Assembly (NCBI GenBank): GCA_034401135.1
Contig: JAWZSP010000010.1
Span: 682,001 to 746,000, forward strand
DNA length: 64,000 nucleotides
DNA from: Volutella citrinella
Lineage: Eukaryota; Ascomycota; Sordariomycetes; Hypocreales; Nectriaceae
Direction of reading: 5' to 3'
Part shown: positions 57,340 to 64,000 of the stretch, piece by piece
Layout of the letters: each line of letters opens with the position of its first letter
Numbering within the stretch: the stretch's first letter is position 1
Made by a program: the position numbers and the translations under genes
Notes under the pieces: generated by a model
Databases searched by the model: none
What the model was told of the DNA's origin: nothing
The model's input: the letters and a program-made list of their open reading frames with translations, nothing else

Positions 57340-58525
57340 ATTTATATAACCTTTCTAATAAAAGGGCTATATATATAAAAAGATATAGGTTTTAAAGCTT
57401 ATAATTCCTATAATTTAAATATAGTCTTTTTTAAAAAAATAACTTATTAATTAGGCCTTAATTCTATTTTCCAAGTATTAATGATTGAATTTTTACCTCT
57501 CTTTTTAATATAATATAATAATATAATATCAGATAGTAATTTAACCGTTTTTTAAAACATATTAATAATTTAAACTTAGAAATTAAGTATTCTAATAATA
57601 TAAGCTTATAGATTATATATAATTTATAAGTAATAAAATCTACTAGAATATTAAGCTTAGAAATTATAAATATAATTTTTTAATATATATAAGTCTTTAA
57701 AAAGTATATAAAATAAAATAATAAAACTACAGTTTTTAACTACTCTATTAAATAACTATCTATCTAATTACTGTACTTACTTTATACTTAATTATCTTTA
57801 AGATAGTCAGAGCTAGTTTTCTAAATCTGATATTAATCCTTAATATTTTATAAATAAAAGAAGCTCTATTTCTTTCCTTAATATTAATAAGGAAAATCAA
57901 TCTAATTTTTCCCTTCTTTTTCTTAAAAAATCTACTATTTATATTTTTTAAATTTAATTTTTTACTTAAACTTTATTACCTATATCTAAAAGAAAACTAA
58001 GAGAAATACTTATTATTTACACAAAGTTAGTAATTTATTTATTTATTTTTAAATTTAATTAAATTAACTCTTAAATGATTTTTTTTAGTTATAGTTATAG
58101 CTAGCAAGCTTAAGTTAAAAGCTTTTAAACTTCTAATTTTACTAGGTATTATAAGTAAAAGTATTTAGAAGTTACTTATAGTTAAAAAATAGAAAAAATC
58201 TTAAAAAAAAATAAGTTATTTATTTATTTATAATTTATATTAATATTAATATATATAAATAGAAGAAAATCCAAATTAATAATTAAAGTATAATTTTTTA
58301 ACTTTAACTTAAATATTATTAAAAAAATGCTTAATTTCTCTTATAAATACTGTTTAAAAAGAGTTCTTTAATTTGTTATTAAAAATAGCCTTTCTTTTTA
58401 AGTATTAGAAAGTGAATCTTTTAAAAAGCTATTATTATACTATAATAAGTATTTAAGCCTTTTTTACTTTTTTTATTTTATAATATTATTTAATAACTAA
58501 CTTTTAATTAGAAATATCTTTATAA
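57340..58525 (+). repeat. Dispersed repeat R1, copy 2
   Basis: Same orientation and order of landmarks as 40741-41975. The two copies sit about 16.6 kb apart. Confidence 0.7.
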
Positions 58526-59370
58526 TTAATAAGTGGAATTTTAAGTCTTATTTAAAAGATACTTATAAATTAAGCTTATATTAATTAAATAAGTAATTAA
58601 AAGATAATATTAAAAGTCTAGGAAATTTTTCCTTAACTTTTAATATCTAGTTTTTAAATAGCTAGACTCCCTATTTAAGAATTATTCTTTCCTATTTATA
58701 TAATAACTTTAGTATTAAATATAAAGTTTTAAGTAAGTTATTTAGTTTTTAGGGTTAGGGTTATAATCAATTCTAATAAGGAATTAAAAGCTATAGTTTT
58801 AAATTTTTTAAGCTAGGATTAGTTAAATTAAAAGTTATTTTTTAAACCTTTTTAAAAACCTAAAAAAATAACTAAGTATTATTATATAAATTAAACTTTT
58901 TTACTTAAAATTAATTGAAAAATTATAAATAGATATATTTTAAATATATATATATAATATATAATATTTTTTATAATTATATTATTAATAGTAAATAAGA
59001 TATTTAAAATAATAGCTTTATGAATAATTAGTATTAAATTAGTTAAATAAATAACTAAGTATTATATAAATAAAACTTCTTTTTTTTATATTAACTTTTA
59101 AATTATAAATAAATAAATTTTATATATAGAATTACATATATTATTTAAATATTAATTTTTAAAAAAATATATTTTAAATGTTAAATAAGATACTTAAGAT
59201 AATAGTTTTATTAGTAATTAAGATTAAGTTATTAAAATAAGTATTACTATATAAATTATACTTTTTAGCTTATTATCAACTTTAAAATTATAAAAAGACT
59301 TATTTTAAATATATTATTATATATATTATTTAGTTATAATTTTAAGATAATTTTATTATTTAATATTAAT

Positions 59371-59645
59371 TAATGATTTAATTTATAATTAAATTACTAA
59401 CTAAACTATTAATTAAATAATTAAGTTTAATCTAACTAAATTAATTAAAACTAAATTTATTTAAACTAAATTTAGTTTTAGTTATTAATAAAAAATCTTT
59501 TTAATTATACTTTTATATTTATATTTTATTATTTTAGTTTTTAATAATATATAAATTTATACTTAAGGTTATAATTTAATAACTAATTAAGTTATTAACT
59601 AAATAACTAAGTTTAGTCTTAATTTAATTATAATTACTTAACTAA
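59371..59645. repeat. Palindromic element R3, two adjacent degraded pieces
   Basis: TGATTTAATTTATAATTAAA followed by AACTAAATTAATTAAAACTA at 59371-59490, and GTTATAATTTAATAACTAAT followed by AACTAAATAACTAAGTTTAG at 59565-59645, repeat the R3 end pattern. Confidence 0.45.
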
Positions 59646-60575
59646 TTAATTAAAAAGAAAAATTTATTAAATATTTTAAACTCTTATTATTTTTATTTAT
59701 TTTAAATACTAAGAGTATATTATTAAATACTTATATTAGATATCTAATAAATATAGCTATTTTATATTATATTAATAATAAGAAGGTATATTAAGATATA
59801 TTAATATACTAAACTTCATTAAATTAGATTTTTCTAATTACAATAGTAATCAAAATATAAATTCAAAAAAAAGAGTAAGGTATTTAATATTAATAATATA
59901 GTTTAATAAGATATTAATATATATATATATATATACTAAATAAATAAATAAGTATATAACTTAAATGTAATATATATAATTAAGCTTAATAATTTATAAT
60001 TAGAAATTAGTAATAAGATTTTAAATAACTAATTTATTAAGTTAGCTATTTAAATTAAAAAAAAGAGTAAAGAAGATAAATAAATTAAGTAATAATATAA
60101 AACTTAAGTTTATTTCAATTTAAATAATATAAATTTTAATAATAAACTAGATTATATATAATAATTCTTTAAAATAAGATTAATATATTAATAGAATTTG
60201 TTATATTTTTACTTAAGTATATTAATAATAAGAATACTATTATAAAATATAAATAAATAAATAAATAATAAAAAAGCTTTTAATTTATTTTATTATATTA
60301 TATATTATATAAAGTAAATATTTTAATTTTATAAAAAAGATTATTATTATTAAAATTAGTAACTTAGAAATATTATCTTATATATCTATAACTTATAAAT
60401 TAAATATATTATATAAACTGCTAATTTTATTATTATTTTAATATATAATAAAAAGAGTATAAATATAAATATTATAAAAGACTATTAAATTATACTAATT
60501 ATTTAATAGAATTAAAATTAAAATAATACTTTGAATTATATATAATATAGATTTTAAATATATTATTAATTAGAG

Positions 60576-60623
60576 TATTATAAATAAAACTACTTTTTAA
60601 TATCTACTTTATATATAAGTCTA
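60576..60623 (-). mobile_element. MITE-A, mutated 48-bp end fragment
   Basis: ATTATAAATAAAACTACTTT and AATATCTACTTTATATATAA align with the first 48 bases of the inverted MITE-A copies through transitions; R3 follows immediately. Confidence 0.55.
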
Positions 60624-60624
60624 G

Positions 60625-60860
60625 GGTTGTGATTTAGTTACTAATTAAGTTACTAACTAAATAACTAAATTTAATTAAACTAAACTTAGTCTTAATTTAA
60701 CTAAAGTTACTTAACTAACTAACTCAAAGTGACTAAAATTACTTATAAAAGTGACTAAGACTAGGTTTAGTAAGACTAAACTTAGTTATTTAGTTAGTAA
60801 TTTAGTTAGTAATTTAGTTAGTAATTTAATTAGTAATTTAATTATAATTTTAATAATTAA
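60625..60860. repeat. Palindromic element R3, best-preserved copy
   Basis: The left end GGGTTGTGATTTAGTTACTA is mirrored on the right by TTAGTTAGTAATTTAGTTAG units repeated about four times before AATTATAATTTTAATA. Long imperfect inverted arms (about 65 bases) flank a short centre with GTGACTAAAATTACTTATAA. No coding frame. Confidence 0.6.
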
Positions 60861-61860
60861 TTAATATTAAAAAATAAAATTATATAAAAATTATAATTAA
60901 ATAATATATATAATAATATATTTAAAATAAGTCTATTTATAAGTTTTAAGTTAATAGTAAGCTAAAAAAGCTTAATTTATATTATAATATTTATTTATTT
61001 ATTTAAGTACTTTAATACTAATTATTAATAAATCTATTATTTTACATATTTTATTAAATAATAATGATATATTTAAAATAATATTATATTTAATTTTAAA
61101 ATTAATATTACGTAAATAAGCTTAACTTATATAATATTACCTATTTATTTATTTAAGCTTTTTAAAGCACTTTAATATTAATTATTAATAAAACTATTAT
61201 TCTTAATATCTTATTAAATATTAATAAGAAAATTATAAAAATATAATATTTTGATTATATATATAATAATATATTTAAAATAATTCTCTATTTAATTTTA
61301 AAATTAATATTAAATAAAAAGGCTTAATTTATATAATAATACTTAGTTATTAATTTAAGCACTTTAATATTAATTATTAATAAAGCTATTATTTTTAATA
61401 TTATATTAAATACTAATAGTAAAATTAAAAAAATTTAATATTTAAAATATATAATATAATTTCTAAATTCAATCTAGAACTAAAAAAGTAATTATTATAT
61501 AATTTAAAAATCACTTTCTTCCCTATTTTCTTTTAAATTAATTATAGCTTTTTTAGCTTTTTTAACTCCGTTTTTTTTAGACTTATTTTAACTAGCTTCT
61601 TCTTTTTTTTTAACCTTTTTAACTAATTCTTTTAAATTCTAAACTTCCCAGCTTTTTAATAAAACTAATTTCCTAACTAAGCTAAAACAAATTCTATTTC
61701 TATTTTTAGTAATTATATTACTAAAAAAAAAAATTCTTTATATAGTTATAAAAGTAATAAGAATAGCTAAATTATACTTAAATAAAATACGTAATATTAA
61801 AAGTCTAGTTTTATTAAATTCCTATTATTATAAGATATTAACTTAATTAATTAATTAGTA

Positions 61861-62070
61861 ATAAAATAATAATAAATAAAATAATAATAAATAAAATAAT
61901 AATAAATAAAATAATAATAAATAAAATAATAATAAATAAAATAATAATAAATAAAATAATAATAAATAAAATAATAATAAATAAAATAATAATAAATAAA
62001 ATAATAATAAATAAAATAATAATAAATAAAATAATAATAAATAAAATAATAATAAATAAAATAATAATAA
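61861..62070. repeat. 15-bp tandem array, 14 perfect copies
   Basis: The unit ATAAAATAATAATAA is repeated 14 times without a single visible change. It is the most regular structure in the isochore. Confidence 0.95.
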
Positions 62071-63944
62071 TAACTTATATCTCTTCCTAGCCTACTTTTT
62101 AATAAATAAATATTATATTTTTCTAATTAGTTAAAATATAATATATATAAATTATTATTAAAATTAATATCTAAGAGATTATAAAGCCTTAAATTAGAAT
62201 TTAAGACTAATTTATTAATAAATAACCTTTTTTAATTAAAATAGCCTTCTTATTTAAATTTAAACTTAATAAAAATTAATAAAATTATTATTTAATAAAA
62301 AATAAAGTTATATAATAAATAGTACTTATATTTTATATTTAGTCTTAAAGATATTTTTAATATTATCTTTTATAATAAAATAATAATATAATACCTTATT
62401 TAACTTAAAATGCCTTAATTTAATTTTAAAGTCTAAAATACAAGCTAAAAAAAAGGCCCAATTTAATTAGTTAATTATTATATAGTTAATAATATAAATA
62501 AATAACTTACTTATAAAGTCTTAATTAGGTATTAAAAAACTAATTATAAAATTATTTTCCTAGTTTAATTAAGCCTTTATTTATAGCTTAATTATAAACT
62601 AAATTAAAATCTTATTATTATATAAGTAATTAGTAAAAAATTAATTAAATAAAAATAATAAAAGACTTACCTTTTTAAGATTTAAAGCTTAATTAAAAAA
62701 TCGAGCTTTTAAAACTTCTAGCTTTTTATAAAACTTATAAATATATAAAAAAGCTTTAGAAATAGTTATATAAAACTGGTTTTATAATTTAATAAAAGCT
62801 TTTAAAAAGATTTAAAAAATAACCTTTAATTTAGTTAAAGCTTTTTAATCTAAGAAATTTAAAACTATAACTTTTAATTTCTTATTAAAATCTATTTTAA
62901 TAATATAATTAATAAGCTTTTTAAAAATTAAAACTATATTTATTATATTATAAATTGAATTCTAGTAAGTTAAATTATTTTTAAAAAGAATTAATATTTA
63001 ATTTTAAAAATAAGCTTAAAAACTAACTTAAAAAATAACTTTATATAAAGGGATAATTGTTTTATTAAAGTTAAAAAGTTAATTTCTTTTTAACTTTTCT
63101 TTATTAATACTTTCTTAAAAAAGCTTTTTAATAAAGTTATTATATTTAATAATAACTATAATTTATCTTAACTAATTTATAAAACCTATTAATAAATTAG
63201 TAACTTAAATATAATAATTAATAAATTAAAAACTTATTATTAAAGCTAAGTTTTAAAAATTCAGCTTTTTTTAAATTTTTAATAAATAAAAAATCTATAT
63301 AAAAAAATAAAGTTAAATTAGAAAAATCAGTAGTTAAATAGCTTTTCAAAATATTTTATATAACAATATTAATTATATAATTTATATACTTAATATTTTT
63401 AATAAAGTCTTTATAAAATTATTTTATTAATTAATTAAATTAAACTATATTATTAAAATTTATTATATTAAAATAAATATTAAGAATAATTAAAAAATTA
63501 ATTTTTTATATTTTTATATTTTTTATATATATTTTATTTATTATTCTTATTTATATATATTTTTAATTATTATTCAATATTTTTATTTTAATTATAATTT
63601 ATAATTATTAATATTATTAGTTTTTAACTTAATAAATAAATTATATATATATAATTATTAAAATTTTAAAAATTCTTTTTATATATCTTTTATATAAATA
63701 AAATACTTTTTTTATTAATATAATATAATTTATTTAAAAAATATTAAAATATTATAAAAATATATTTATTTATATTTTAAGTATTTTTATAAATATTATA
63801 AATTATATTTTTTTTAAAAAAATTAAATTAAAATATAAATCTTTTTATTTATTTAAAAAATATTATTAAATTTTATTTTTATTATTTATATATTCATTAT
63901 ATTTATTTTAACTATTTTTATATTTTAGTATTAAATATTAAGCT

Positions 63945-64000
63945 TTATCTTAGTCTTAAAATACTACTTAGCTTATTTATAAAAGTTAATAAAGCTAACC
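63945..64000 (+). repeat. R2 repeat, start of a mutated copy at the window edge
   Basis: ATTAAGCTTTATCTTAGTCT and TACTACTTAGCTTATTTATA match the GC-richer start of R2 at 46675 after C-to-T and G-to-A changes. The copy continues beyond the window. Confidence 0.6.

Larger units (their letters stand above)
36880..64000. repeat. AT isochore, RIP-degraded repeat nest (27 kb)
   Basis: Base composition changes abruptly near 36.75-36.95 kb. Of two lines I counted, 50041-50100 has 3 G/C in 60 bases and 41221-41280 has 17 in 60. TA dinucleotides dominate, stops fill every frame, and no ORF of note exists. Recognisable repeats inside (listed separately) occur as variants that differ mainly by C-to-T and G-to-A, the RIP signature. 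The region is therefore a nest of inactivated transposons. Its size would suit pericentromeric, subtelomeric or interstitial heterochromatin; nothing in the window decides which. Confidence 0.85.

Noticed and set aside
61498..61640. Minus-strand Lys-rich stretch that could be the tail of a RIP-mutated transposase
   Set aside because: In such AT-rich sequence Lys and Asn runs are expected by chance; one internal TAA and no recognisable motif.
1..64000. CRISPR arrays, rRNA and tRNA genes, bacterial-type operons or riboswitches
   Set aside because: No regular spacer-repeat array, no rRNA core sequences and no cloverleaf with A and B boxes were found; the gene structure is eukaryotic.

Overview
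The window looks like a gene-poor, repeat-rich accessory region of a filamentous ascomycete (Pezizomycotina, probably Sordariomycetes-like; I cannot name the species). The evidence is short 45-62 bp introns with GTAAGT/GTGAGC donors and CTAAC-type branch sites, typically fungal protein families (Zn2Cys6 regulators, Fta2-like protein, kinesin-light-chain-type TPR protein, fungal PD-(D/E)XK family, OrsD-type zinc-finger protein, BTB protein, F-box/ankyrin protein), and a very strong C-to-T / G-to-A mutational footprint of the kind made by repeat-induced point mutation (RIP).

Layout. Bases 1-36.8 kb have normal GC but are mostly a gene graveyard. From left to right: the end of an RNase III gene; a small degenerate zinc-cluster ORF; a broken PD-(D/E)XK gene, an HMG-box fragment and an alpha/beta-hydrolase fragment packed side by side; a RIP-mutated BTB gene and Tc1/pogo-like transposase remnant (3.9-6.4 kb); the 5' part of an OrsD-type gene; a second broken PD-(D/E)XK gene; a multi-pass membrane protein (13.7-14.5 kb); a divergent pair of apparently intact genes (TPR protein 14.8-16.7 kb and Fta2-like protein 16.9-17.9 kb); relics of an eIF2B-alpha-like gene, zinc-binding proteins and a zinc-cluster regulator; an F-box/ankyrin gene with a single nonsense codon; an intact CLD1/ABHD5-like hydrolase (27.6-28.8 kb); a polyQ/PPxY ORF; a long zinc-cluster transcription-factor pseudogene; and a third broken PD-(D/E)XK gene near 36 kb.

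From about 36.9 kb to the end (27 kb) the sequence is an extreme AT isochore without open reading frames. It is made of nested, heavily mutated repeats, a large inverted repeat, several copies of a TGATTTAGTTA-type palindromic element and a perfect 14-copy 15-bp tandem array. It could be pericentromeric or another heterochromatic block.

One short element ties the two halves together: a 245-bp MITE-like repeat, called MITE-A here, with 24-bp terminal inverted repeats and TA target-site duplications. It has about eight full or partial copies, is found at the broken ends of several genes, flanks the intact hydrolase gene in inverted orientation, and includes one nearly unmutated copy deep inside the AT isochore. 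Only the TPR, Fta2-like, membrane-protein and hydrolase genes look functional; their products do not form an obvious pathway together.
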